Part shown: positions 16,760 through 25,429 of the stretch, piece by piece
Numbering within the stretch: position 1 is the first letter of the stretch
Layout: every line of letters begins with the position of its first letter
Virus record (IMG/VR): IMGVR_UViG_3300007523_000062
Span: 1 to 28,321 of that record
From: a virus
Reading direction: 5' to 3' (one strand)
DNA length: 28,321 nt
The notes under the pieces: generated by a model
What the model saw: the letters and a program-made list of their open reading frames with translations, nothing else
Told to the model about the DNA's origin: nothing
Databases searched by the model: none
Position numbers and translations under genes: made by a program

Positions 16760-18697
16760 TTATCTTATAATTTCAAGTTCAAATGTATTATTTATTTCGT
16801 CAACACATATTAATTCAAAGTATGGTTTAGAACTTAATATATTTTCAATATCAATAGATGCTTTTAAAATCCATCCAAGAACATTAGACTTGTCTGTGTA
16901 TATATTGATCTTGTTTAGTCCTAAATATGGCAATGTATTCTTAAAAGAAAACGTAATAGTTTGACCTTTCTTCCAAGAATTAATACTGTCGTCAAGGTAT
17001 ATATTCAAATCACCTGTAAGAACCCCAGAGTTAGTGTTGACTCTAATTAAATTATCAAACGGTCTAACTCGAGTTATCAGTCCGGTCGATGCAGAAGTTG
17101 ACATGTTAAATGGATTTATTGCATTTACAGTGGTTCCGTTCACCCCTCCAATGACATCATAATTGAACAAATCGTTCAATGTATATCCATTGTTATCGTT
17201 TATGATTTTTATAAAGTTACTGTTGGTTTTATCTATCTTCATACCTACTCCTGCCTTTATAATGTTTGTATTATATTGAATTTCCGATGGAATAACTCCC
17301 GATATAACTAAATTCAACCTGGTATTAACCGACGTTATCATATCTAATATTGACGTTGATTTTGCATAGTTTAAAGCTGCATTTTCTAAATCAAGTTCTA
17401 ACGCTTTAATTCTAGATGCAAAATCCATTGAAGTACCTTGTGCACTTAGATGTGCAATTAGATTCTCTATGTCATTAACCCTCTGGGTCATTGTTGCATA
17501 TGTGTTTGCAGCATCGACTAATAACCTTGCAGCATTTTCAAGAGCAGTCGTTGTGTTCAAGAAAATGTCCATCGAGAATGTTGAATAGTCATTTATGTTT
17601 ACCTCTACTCCTACATTGTCTAGAGATGAGTTAAATTTAACATTTAGTTTAAGGGCGAACGCATTACCATTTAATCCAGTAACATCATTTGGTTTATATT
17701 TAGTCAATTCTGGTATATATGAACCTTCTGAATTAGGGTCATTTTTAAAATTATCTAATATTAATATCCCATATAAATTAGTAGACTTATTAGCGGTGTT
17801 TGATTTTGAATATAAATCATAGTATATTAATATGGCGTTAAATCTGAAGTCTCCTCCTCTCTTAGAATAATCCAATAAATTATTTAGTTTCGGATCAGTT
17901 GCAATTTTAGCATATATTGAAGGGTTCCATTCGATACCATAATTATATAAATCGATTGGGTCTAAGCTTATAGAACCGTAAACATTGTCAGCCAAAGATT
18001 CTAAATCCAAATAGGAATCAGGGTGTGTTTGATTAACTCTGCCGTTAATGTAATCCGTAGGTAAATATGACGTTGCTGTAGTATTAAAGTTATTTGATTT
18101 GAATAAAATGTCAGGTGTATAACCAACCGATGATGGTACATTTACAAATATTTCATTATATGTATTTCCCTGATAATTTTTATCATTAGACACGTCGATA
18201 TTTCCAATATACTTAACGACTCTAGAATAGTTGTTTCCAGAATCAGTAGTGTCTTCGTCTTCTACTACTCTTGAACTTCCTGCAACTGATTGTTGTGTGT
18301 TAGCGTTCTTAACTTTAAATGCACCGATATGGTGCAGCCACTTAAAGAATATTTTTTCAGCATCTGATGTATATATTGATTCATCAAAATCATCATCTGT
18401 TAAAATAAAGTTTTCAAAGTTAAGGGCGTAATTTTGAAATGTTTGTGCAAAATCAACATTAGCATCTCCATGTGCCATATATGGCGAACCACTTCTTTTA
18501 TGTAAATTTTCAAATTGAATATAGTTTTCCCCATTTGAAGGAGTGGACACTACAGGAATATCCAAAAGTGCAAACTTAGAATATTCGAAATTGATGTCAG
18601 GGTTGTAATATGCACGCGTCAAATCTCTAGCAGCTCCAGAGAATGCATACATAGTCCCGCCTTGTTCCTGTGGAATCCTTATTAATGGTGTTGCCAT
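16760..18697 (-). CDS. Virion structural protein with central coiled coil
   Basis: The 645-aa protein begins MATPLIRIPQEQGGTMYAFS. The N-terminal 370 residues are mixed, with aromatic-rich stretches (for example ALNFENFILTDDDFDESIY). Residues 382-465 form a helical coiled coil (LENAARLLVDAANTYATMTQ and on). The last ~180 residues are beta-rich. No catalytic motif is apparent. Gene order (baseplate wedge genes, small fibre, this gene, then two very large structural genes) suggests a baseplate or fibre-network component that oligomerises through the coil. The start has the leader AATAAAAATAAATAGCTTAA, with a 26-base gap from the preceding gene. Family membership is not recognised. Confidence 0.55.
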   Translation of the reverse strand: MATPLIRIPQEQGGTMYAFSGAARDLTRAYYNPDINFEYSKFALLDIPVVSTPSNGENYIQFENLHKRSGSPYMAHGDANVDFAQTFQNYALNFENFILTDDDFDESIYTSDAEKIFFKWLHHIGAFKVKNANTQQSVAGSSRVVEDEDTTDSGNNYSRVVKYIGNIDVSNDKNYQGNTYNEIFVNVPSSVGYTPDILFKSNNFNTTATSYLPTDYINGRVNQTHPDSYLDLESLADNVYGSISLDPIDLYNYGIEWNPSIYAKIATDPKLNNLLDYSKRGGDFRFNAILIYYDLYSKSNTANKSTNLYGILILDNFKNDPNSEGSYIPELTKYKPNDVTGLNGNAFALKLNVKFNSSLDNVGVEVNINDYSTFSMDIFLNTTTALENAARLLVDAANTYATMTQRVNDIENLIAHLSAQGTSMDFASRIKALELDLENAALNYAKSTSILDMITSVNTRLNLVISGVIPSEIQYNTNIIKAGVGMKIDKTNSNFIKIINDNNGYTLNDLFNYDVIGGVNGTTVNAINPFNMSTSASTGLITRVRPFDNLIRVNTNSGVLTGDLNIYLDDSINSWKKGQTITFSFKNTLPYLGLNKINIYTDKSNVLGWILKASIDIENILSSKPYFELICVDEINNTFELEIIR

Positions 18698-18723
18698 TTA
18701 AGCTATTTATTTTTATTAGTGAA

Positions 18724-19302
18724 CTATAATTGCGATATGCTTGCGTTATTTGAACATATTATATAGAATGTTGATGTTTCATCAACAAATCTTAAAGTTA
18801 TTGATCCACCATCATTAAGTACAATCGAAGTAGCACCTATTATATTATTAACATCAAATGTAATACTACCAGCATTCGCAATTAAAGTAATTTCCTGTCC
18901 GTCCTCTGCGTCGCTTAGTATTAAATTAGTTATAGGCGGAGCAGCATCTAAAATATATGTTGTTTTATCATACATATTTACACCAGAAGGTAGAGATGTA
19001 ACTCCACTTGATACTGAGTGTTTTAAACTTCCATTTAATGTCACATCAAAATTGAATTCTGCTGGAACATTAGTGACAACTTCTGTATCAGTAACCTTGA
19101 ACGCCGATACACTACCACCAGTTGGCAATATATCTAATGCTCCTCCTTTAATTGAACCTGTTAATGTTAAAGTTTCATTTTCAAAATCTAATAAATTTGA
19201 AATGTCATCTAATTCATCTTTAATAGATTTAAAATTAGAGTTTAGTACAATTCTTGATGATGAAACCGAGTCTGTCCCAAAGATGTTTGTTATATTTGCC
19301 AT
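18724..19302 (-). CDS. Small fibre-type protein with shared N-terminal docking motif
   Basis: The 192-aa protein starts MANITNIFGTDSVSSS, followed by LNSNFKSIKDELDDISNLL. The TDS...N-x-N-F-x-x-I pattern also occurs at the N-termini of the two collagen fibres. A short helix (about 24-40) leads into a repetitive beta region with Gly, Thr and Ser (about 44-100). A C-terminal domain then follows, with TNLILSDAEDGQEITLIANAG and SIVLNDGGSITLRFV, which looks like the compact beta tip common in phage fibre proteins. I infer a short trimeric tail spike or fibre tip that docks on the same baseplate site type as the larger fibres. It follows the 932-aa gene after one base. Confidence 0.55.
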   Translation of the reverse strand: MANITNIFGTDSVSSSRIVLNSNFKSIKDELDDISNLLDFENETLTLTGSIKGGALDILPTGGSVSAFKVTDTEVVTNVPAEFNFDVTLNGSLKHSVSSGVTSLPSGVNMYDKTTYILDAAPPITNLILSDAEDGQEITLIANAGSITFDVNNIIGATSIVLNDGGSITLRFVDETSTFYIICSNNASISQL

Positions 19303-19303
19303 G

Positions 19304-22102
19304 TTAAACGATTTTTAATATATTTTTATTTATTTTATTTCTATTTCCATTAACATCAGTTAACTCCAATTCAATTGTATAGTCTCCTTTGTGCTTAAAT
19401 AAATAGGTTAGCCACGTGTTATTTGAATATATATCATCTATTTTTTTACTATTATTTTTAAGAGTCCATTTACATCCGATGATTCCAGGCATATTCGATA
19501 TATCATATGAGAAAGTCACATGGTTCAACATGTGGACTTCTATATGTGTGTCAATTACATGTATATCATGAAAGCTTGGATTATATATTGTAAAGTGAAT
19601 TTCTGAATCTTGTAATATAGTTCCTCCTAAAACACTATCGAATTTAACACTAGAATAGTCATGCGTTCTTGATGGTGATTCAGCCACTACTAGGATATAT
19701 TCGCACATATCTTCTCCAATAGGGCCAGTCCCTGTTGATTCATTATTATCAGAATCTACCAATATTGGATTGTAATTAAATTTAGACAATAAAGGGTGAG
19801 CATTTGGATCTAACGAAGAAAGTTCCTCTGCAATTAATGTCCACCCTTGAATATCATATTTGTTAATTGGATATGTAGATTGAATGATATATGTGTCAAC
19901 TATTTCTAAGTTTGTATTAGGATCTATTTGTTCTATTTCTAAAACATGACCATTCACATGACCGGTATCTTGTCTTAAATCCATTTTAAACGATGAATGT
20001 ATATCTCCACCTACTCGCATCATATTCCAATTAACTTCAGTCCCATCATCCCATACATGATTTCGCAACTCCTTCCATTGATATGGTCCAGGAGTCTCTG
20101 AAAATCCGAATGGAGACGCAGAATCTAAATATCTTCTTACTGTAGAAAATTCAGGGCTATCCACATCGTCATGCACATAGTTTGCCCTATCTAGTGTCAA
20201 ATAATACGTTGCAATAATACTATCAATAGTCGCGATGTTTTCTCTTGACCACTCCCATTCACTGCCTGATACGTCATAACTATACGTGTATTCGTTCCAA
20301 CTTAATTTAGGAGACATTTTTTGTAATAATCCATATACTTCAACATTTTTATTTTTTACTTCAAAATAGTTTGGTATTCTATAATAACTTCTCACGTTGT
20401 ATAAGTCATAAACCGCAAGTTCTACTGAGTATACTCCGCTATATGGTAATACTATTGGGAATTGTTGGTATCCTGGATGCCATATTTGGTTTCCAGTTGT
20501 AGGCTCAGCCCAATATCCAACGTTTCCTCTAAATGATTTGAAGTAATCTCTAGGTCCTTTAACAATCCACTCCATCTCATAGATTCCCTGCTTCCACCAA
20601 TTATCCCATTCCAACATGTGATTTCCAGTGGATTCACCATCTATGAATGTAAATTCCGCATCATCCCATGTATCAATAAATGACTTTGCATTTAATACAA
20701 TAGGGCATCCTATAGGTATACCTCTTAGAGTATTGAAACTTGATAATTCTGTGTTATAATATGAATCATAAAAATTTATAATCGAACTAGATATTTCTTC
20801 GCGTTCAGTATCTGAAAGATTTGCGAAATTTTGAGAGCGTCCTGTTAATCTATAGTCAACCTTTCTAAGATCTTCAATATATAACTGCTTTTCAATCGGG
20901 TATCTACTGAAATCCACATTGGAACCAGCAGTTTGGTCTTTAATGATATGTTGATTATTCCAAACCTTCATGTTGAATTGTGAAAAATAATCACCTTCTC
21001 CTGTAATATCAACAATTTTGGCATTAAGCGGCAAATATGTTGATTGTAGTTTTTTCTTAAGTCCATATAGTTTTATAATAACTTCATCAGGGCTATAGTC
21101 AGATGACTCTTTTACTGTAGGGATGTCCCAAGAGTCTACTCCGCCATCCGCCTCATTTAATCTATAAACAATAGAAAATCTACTGGTCTTTTTTATATTT
21201 GAATTCGGTAATTCGTTATTATTATTTTTATTTGCTAGAAATCCAACCGTATCTTGGTTTGGAATCGCAACTGCTAATAATTTTCCAAAGTTTTCAGATT
21301 GCTCATTAATATTTAACCAATATTCCTTTAACGTCAAATTATTATAACCATAAAAATCAATAGCATTTAAAAGCGCCTTATATGTTCCAATAAATGGTTT
21401 TATTTCTGATGCTTGTAGAAGCAACTCCTTTCTTTTTTGATTCATCAATATCCAGTCCGGTGCAAACTCCATAATATTGGAATCTTTAAGTATCATATAT
21501 TCATCCTCTGACATGGACATCCCAATATTAGAAAGTAAAACCGTAAGTCTTTCATCCTCAGACTCAGTTTCACCATATATTCTGATACTGGCTATAAGTA
21601 TTTCATTACCATTATTAACTTCGAATATATCTAAAATCCCTGTATGATAATTATCGTCATGACTCATTAATGCAATGTTGCATTTAATTGGAATCATCGA
21701 CATATTAGTTTTAATCTTTTTTATTCCATTAACTTCACCTTCAAAATATGCAGGATCTGGTGGTAATATTGGATGCACTTGAATATTATCTTTTGTAATT
21801 TCAAGTCTTCCATTATTATTGGAAGCGCTATACATGAAAATATCTTTGCTGAATTCATATCCATTGAAGAATTTGAATTTGAATTGCGTTTCTCCTAACA
21901 TTGTAGCAATTGGAGTAATATACTGGTCGTTACCCAATAAACCTTGCACTTGTTCTAAAATATAAATCGTTAATGTTTCATATAGACCTGTTGAAACTAT
22001 TGGTAAATAACACACACCCTCCCATATATTAGTATCGGAATTATATAATAAGTTTAAGTCGTTTGACTCACTGTCAAAAAACCTTAAATTTGGATATGCC
22101 AT
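19304..22102 (-). CDS. Baseplate wedge protein, gp7/gpI-like, with PKD-type domains
   Basis: The 932-aa protein follows the gp6-like gene, as gene 7 follows 6 in T4 (gp7 is 1032 aa). Residues ~222-262 (KRKELLLQASEIKPFIGTYK, then LLNAIDFYGY and KEYW) fit the conserved helical segment of P2 gpI-type proteins, in which a helix and G-T-x-x-A-L precede an F-G-Y/W element. Two Ig/PKD-like domains seem present: about 470-582 (ending SGVYSVELAVYDLYNV) and 845-932 (CKWTLKNN, then FKHKGDYTIELELTDVNGN). A Trp-rich stretch occupies about 499-545. In the T4 baseplate, gp7 joins two gp6 copies in the wedge core. The added PKD domains could hold peripheral proteins or face the cell surface. The gp7 assignment rests on order plus the gpI-like segment. 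Confidence 0.65.
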   Translation of the reverse strand: MAYPNLRFFDSESNDLNLLYNSDTNIWEGVCYLPIVSTGLYETLTIYILEQVQGLLGNDQYITPIATMLGETQFKFKFFNGYEFSKDIFMYSASNNNGRLEITKDNIQVHPILPPDPAYFEGEVNGIKKIKTNMSMIPIKCNIALMSHDDNYHTGILDIFEVNNGNEILIASIRIYGETESEDERLTVLLSNIGMSMSEDEYMILKDSNIMEFAPDWILMNQKRKELLLQASEIKPFIGTYKALLNAIDFYGYNNLTLKEYWLNINEQSENFGKLLAVAIPNQDTVGFLANKNNNNELPNSNIKKTSRFSIVYRLNEADGGVDSWDIPTVKESSDYSPDEVIIKLYGLKKKLQSTYLPLNAKIVDITGEGDYFSQFNMKVWNNQHIIKDQTAGSNVDFSRYPIEKQLYIEDLRKVDYRLTGRSQNFANLSDTEREEISSSIINFYDSYYNTELSSFNTLRGIPIGCPIVLNAKSFIDTWDDAEFTFIDGESTGNHMLEWDNWWKQGIYEMEWIVKGPRDYFKSFRGNVGYWAEPTTGNQIWHPGYQQFPIVLPYSGVYSVELAVYDLYNVRSYYRIPNYFEVKNKNVEVYGLLQKMSPKLSWNEYTYSYDVSGSEWEWSRENIATIDSIIATYYLTLDRANYVHDDVDSPEFSTVRRYLDSASPFGFSETPGPYQWKELRNHVWDDGTEVNWNMMRVGGDIHSSFKMDLRQDTGHVNGHVLEIEQIDPNTNLEIVDTYIIQSTYPINKYDIQGWTLIAEELSSLDPNAHPLLSKFNYNPILVDSDNNESTGTGPIGEDMCEYILVVAESPSRTHDYSSVKFDSVLGGTILQDSEIHFTIYNPSFHDIHVIDTHIEVHMLNHVTFSYDISNMPGIIGCKWTLKNNSKKIDDIYSNNTWLTYLFKHKGDYTIELELTDVNGNRNKINKNILKIV

Positions 22103-22104
22103 TT

Positions 22105-22374
22105 TTATTTAATTTTTTTGTCGTTTCTTCTGACAGTATATGATTTGTACATTTTTAAATATGTTACCGAATCCACCCAATCTGCCACAACGTGTTGAAT
22201 CATGGTAATAAAATCATTCATTGTATCATTGCGCTGAATGTACTTTGAAATTGAACCACTTAGAATATTTGCACGATAATCATTTCCTTCATGCAGTCTT
22301 TGGTCCATTATTGAAAGCCTTGTATCGTAGCTTTTTACTTTTCGTACTTTTAATATATTACTAAAAATGTTCAT
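22105..22374 (-). CDS. Small basic protein between gp6- and gp7-like wedge genes
   Basis: The 89-aa protein begins MNIFSNILKVRKVKSYDTRL. It is mostly helical and basic at both ends (RKVKSYDTR near the start, RRNDKKIK at the end), with one Trp in VVADWVDSVTYLKMYKSY. Its ATG overlaps the stop of the gp6-like gene as TAATG, and the gp7-like gene starts 2 bases after it. Strict coupling to two wedge genes argues that it is real and made in similar amounts, probably as a small wedge or assembly factor. I do not recognise a family. Confidence 0.6.
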   Translation of the reverse strand: MNIFSNILKVRKVKSYDTRLSIMDQRLHEGNDYRANILSGSISKYIQRNDTMNDFITMIQHVVADWVDSVTYLKMYKSYTVRRNDKKIK

Positions 22375-24194
22375 TATATCGATTTTCTATTTTGAGCTTG
22401 TATTATACTAAACACTGTATTTGGAACAGCCGGCTCATCAAAATAAATTGATAACGCTGCCATCTCCCCCATTTTAACAGCGTCAGGTACGTTTATATTA
22501 TCTCTATCGGCCCATCCTCCTCTAAATAATGCAACCTCTTCCTTCTCTAATATAATATCTCCAAATGAGTCTAGACTTATTATATTTTCCGGAAGTGCTG
22601 CTCCTGGTTCAAAATTAATATGGGACTTGGTAACATTTCTTTTAAAGAAAACATAATGCTGTTTGCCATTTCCAATATCTTCGAGGACTGGCGTAGATGG
22701 AGTCACTGTTACTGTTTCACTAACATAATACCCGAGTCTTCTTGCAGTTTCTTCCTTTTCAGAAACAAATCTAACATTTACAGAGTCGATTCCTTCAACG
22801 CCTTCCAATATTGCAATAATATCAGACTTAGGCAAACGATCTCTTCTAGTAATATTTATTAAGTATTGTGAAATCTTTGAACGAATCTCAGTGAACAAAT
22901 TAGTTTTATTAAATCCTTCAAAATATCTTACTTTAATATCCATTCTAAAATATTGGATTTTAGGCTCTACTATTTTAACTTCAGTGGTTACCATCTGCTG
23001 ACCTGAATTTTCTAAGGTTCTAAGAATTCCATTCTTTTCATCTTCAGAGAAAAAGAATTCCTCTTGATGTAGACTAAAATAATCAGTATTCGATGTAAGT
23101 TTTCGTGCAGTGTCAGGAAGCATGAACAAATAAATAACATTATCATCATCAATATAACCATCTTCTGTTGTATTATATGCATCAAGATATGAAAACATGC
23201 CATATCGAGATAGGAAATGCTCATAGTTATTAGGAGTTGCCAATACAAATGAATGTGATTGTAAAGGCGCTATTAATTTAGTAAGGTCTATACTTTCCGG
23301 GTCAGACCCCATAGTCGGAGCAACTGTAAACGAAGATTCTAATATTTTATTTAAGTTATATGAGTTTCCAAGAGAATCAAATCCTTCATTTTCAAATTTA
23401 AAATTAAGATCCTTTGAACCTGTTAAATTTCCCTTTGTTCCATCCGTTATGATGTATTCAACACCAATTGAAGAGCCAGCTGGTGGAATTAAACCAAATG
23501 AACCATTTCCGAAATAAATATCAAGTCCTCCTGTTATTCCAGTTTTAACGATATACCCCTTTGTCCCTACCTTCATATCATAAAGAGAATCATATTTTGT
23601 CCACAATTCACTGTTTACACTTACCCTAACCGAATGATGATCTGTATTCTTTTTGATTATCACATTAAATGATTGCAATTTATTTCCAGTTCCGGTAAGA
23701 TTTTGCTTTTCAAGTTTACCTTGAATAACTGGTATATAGATATATTCAGGATTGTTTGTTTCTATTCTAAATTGATCGTTGTTTGTTTTTAAGACATATG
23801 TCAATCCATTTTTGGTGGCCTTTATTATAGTATTTGCTGGAATGTTAATGGCATCCCCTGATATCTCGTTAAATGCAATGGTGCTTAATCTTATTCTTAT
23901 CTCTCCAACTGCCGATGTTCCTCTGAATGCGTCATGTCCAGCAAGTCTCGCAAGGCCATATATGGATGCATGATTTTGTGCAGTTAGAATATTTTGTTCA
24001 ACCAATGCATCTTCAATATAAAGAAATACAAATTGCGTAAGTTCTGTAAGCACTTCAAGTATTTGGGAAAACGGCGATGCTGTTGTAAATAAGTCACCCC
24101 CACGTCCATATACTCTTGAAATATACGTCCTCGTGTCGAAGATCATCTCACTAGCTTTAATTCTAGCTTTTGATAAAAATTTTAATTCTGCCAT
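22374..24194 (-). CDS. Baseplate wedge protein gp6-like (baseplate J family)
   Basis: The 606-aa protein is close to T4 gp6 (660 aa). Its core matches the baseplate-J family: residues ~205-257 contain KVGTKGYIVKTGITGGLDIY, then FGNGSFGLIPPAG and EYIITDGTKGNL, the characteristic F-G-x-G...G-x-x-P...Y...G-x-x-G-N pattern. The C-terminal part has YFRMDIKVRYFEGFN followed by a helix and GVEGIDSVNV, as in the J/gp6 tail domain. Such proteins form the iris ring at the heart of the baseplate. I chose ATG at 24194 (MAELKFLSK) rather than a TTG at 24242. The ATG has the usual A-rich leader (AAAAAAAATAAAGAG) and leaves a 13-base gap, whereas the TTG would run into the gp25-like gene. Confidence 0.85.
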   Translation of the reverse strand: MAELKFLSKARIKASEMIFDTRTYISRVYGRGGDLFTTASPFSQILEVLTELTQFVFLYIEDALVEQNILTAQNHASIYGLARLAGHDAFRGTSAVGEIRIRLSTIAFNEISGDAINIPANTIIKATKNGLTYVLKTNNDQFRIETNNPEYIYIPVIQGKLEKQNLTGTGNKLQSFNVIIKKNTDHHSVRVSVNSELWTKYDSLYDMKVGTKGYIVKTGITGGLDIYFGNGSFGLIPPAGSSIGVEYIITDGTKGNLTGSKDLNFKFENEGFDSLGNSYNLNKILESSFTVAPTMGSDPESIDLTKLIAPLQSHSFVLATPNNYEHFLSRYGMFSYLDAYNTTEDGYIDDDNVIYLFMLPDTARKLTSNTDYFSLHQEEFFFSEDEKNGILRTLENSGQQMVTTEVKIVEPKIQYFRMDIKVRYFEGFNKTNLFTEIRSKISQYLINITRRDRLPKSDIIAILEGVEGIDSVNVRFVSEKEETARRLGYYVSETVTVTPSTPVLEDIGNGKQHYVFFKRNVTKSHINFEPGAALPENIISLDSFGDIILEKEEVALFRGGWADRDNINVPDAVKMGEMAALSIYFDEPAVPNTVFSIIQAQNRKSI

Positions 24195-24207
24195 CTCTTT
24201 ATTTTTT

Positions 24208-24561
24208 TTAAATTGATATGGTAATCCCATATCGGTAGTCAACTATAATATCTATAAAAACCACGTTCTTATCGGTAAATGATGCAAATTCCACAGTGAC
24301 ATTGACTGGTATTTTAGCAGAGAGTGGAATCCATCTACTAATTGCTTCTTTCACTACCCCCTGTAGCATTGTGTCATTATACATAAACGAATATACATAA
24401 TCCTCAAGATTGAGTCCAAATTCAGGCTCTCCCATGACATCTCCCTTTACAGTGAACAATAAATTCTCAATTTGTGTTAAAATTAAGGCAATATCTTCAT
24501 CAACCTGCAACTGATCTGGATCAAAGTTTGGATCACCTATTGCTTTTATATACAGTTCCAT
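24208..24561 (-). CDS. Baseplate wedge protein gp25-like
   Basis: The 117-aa protein matches the gp25/W family in length (T4 gp25 is 132 aa) and in its central signature LLFTVKGDVMGEPEFGLNLE (residues 34-53), where L-L-x-T-x-x-G-x-x...P-x-F-G is diagnostic. It is followed by a helix (VVKEAISRWIPL) and strands (PVNVTVEFASF, VVFIDIIVDYRY). In contractile tails this small wedge protein binds gp6 and provides the handshake strand on which the sheath starts to assemble. Position directly before the gp6-like gene agrees with that role. Despite its historical name, family members generally lack lysozyme activity. Confidence 0.9.
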   Translation of the reverse strand: MELYIKAIGDPNFDPDQLQVDEDIALILTQIENLLFTVKGDVMGEPEFGLNLEDYVYSFMYNDTMLQGVVKEAISRWIPLSAKIPVNVTVEFASFTDKNVVFIDIIVDYRYGITISI

Positions 24562-24580
24562 AAACTATCTATCTCTATTT

Positions 24581-25414
24581 TTATGAGGAATGGAACATCC
24601 AGTCGACACCCTCATCTCCTTTGATTTCCTCAATCAAACTGCTTAATTCTTCTTCACCCAATCCTTTGATTAAATCAGGATTAATTTGAATGTTTCCAGG
24701 AAGTGTAAATCCAAATATCCCTAGTTTTTGCCCTAATGATATTTTAATCTTAGCAGAACAATATCTAAAAAACGCCTCATCTTGAAACAACGCGCATTCT
24801 GGAATAGTTTCATATATATTTAAAACTACGTCTCTTTTAGGAGTTTCTCCTGTGAACTTGAGTTCATGTGTTAGTTGACTATAATGAAAACTATAAGGGT
24901 TTTGAAATATTTGTCTAGCCATATCAAAGAAACTTTGATTTACTATGTAATATTCTAAGTTTTCTGCTGCGTTTACAATAGCGGACCCCCCTGAAATTCC
25001 ACCAGCAAACATTCTTTCTATTGAAAAATCTCCTTGTGCAAATTTAATATCTAAGCCTCCTCCAGAACCACCACCAGTTTCAAATACTCCATATACTGAC
25101 CATACTTCACCTCCACCAGTCACCGTATTCATTTTAGGAAGTGTAAATGAACGTTTAGCCTTAAAGTGATCCGAATGAAACATTTCCTTAGGTATAACCA
25201 TGAAGTTTTCTTTAACAGAATATTCATAGTTTTTATAAAACCATTGCTTCGCACGTTTTACTATATTTTGAACCTCCTTTCTTGGGAGATTCATAGGTAT
25301 CATACATGAGCCAGTAATATCATCCGCTAAATCGTTTACAAATATGTTAAAACATTCAGCATCCCATCCGGGATCTTGCTGATTATCAGAACCTCCTACT
25401 AATATACTTCCCAT
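24581..25414 (-). CDS. Virion structural protein, possibly neck/connector type
   Basis: The 277-aa protein has an N-terminal helical part with AKQWFYKNYEYSVKENFMVI (about 75-94) and a Gly-rich loop (TGGGEVW to GGGSGGG). A second helix carries NQSFFDMARQIFQNPYSFHY, and a C-terminal region has DEAFFRYCSAKIKISLGQKL followed by FTLPGNIQINPDLIKGLGEE. The last pattern (helix, L-G-x-x-L, then L-P-G-x-x-x-N) resembles structural proteins found near neck genes in marine T4-like phages, but I cannot assign it to gp13, gp14 or another family with certainty. The location just upstream of gp25-gp6 suits a neck, connector or baseplate component. The leader AAAAATAAAATAAAGAA before ATG supports the start. 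Confidence 0.5.
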   Translation of the reverse strand: MGSILVGGSDNQQDPGWDAECFNIFVNDLADDITGSCMIPMNLPRKEVQNIVKRAKQWFYKNYEYSVKENFMVIPKEMFHSDHFKAKRSFTLPKMNTVTGGGEVWSVYGVFETGGGSGGGLDIKFAQGDFSIERMFAGGISGGSAIVNAAENLEYYIVNQSFFDMARQIFQNPYSFHYSQLTHELKFTGETPKRDVVLNIYETIPECALFQDEAFFRYCSAKIKISLGQKLGIFGFTLPGNIQINPDLIKGLGEEELSSLIEEIKGDEGVDWMFHSS

Positions 25415-25429
25415 TTCTTTATTTTATTT

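Noticed and set aside
24195-24242. TTG start giving a 16-residue longer gp6-like protein
   Set aside because: It would overlap the end of the gp25-like gene, and the ATG at 24194 has the typical leader and spacing.
24208-24561. Active lysozyme function for the gp25-like protein
   Set aside because: The family name is historical; the sequence shows the wedge signature but no lysozyme catalytic motif.
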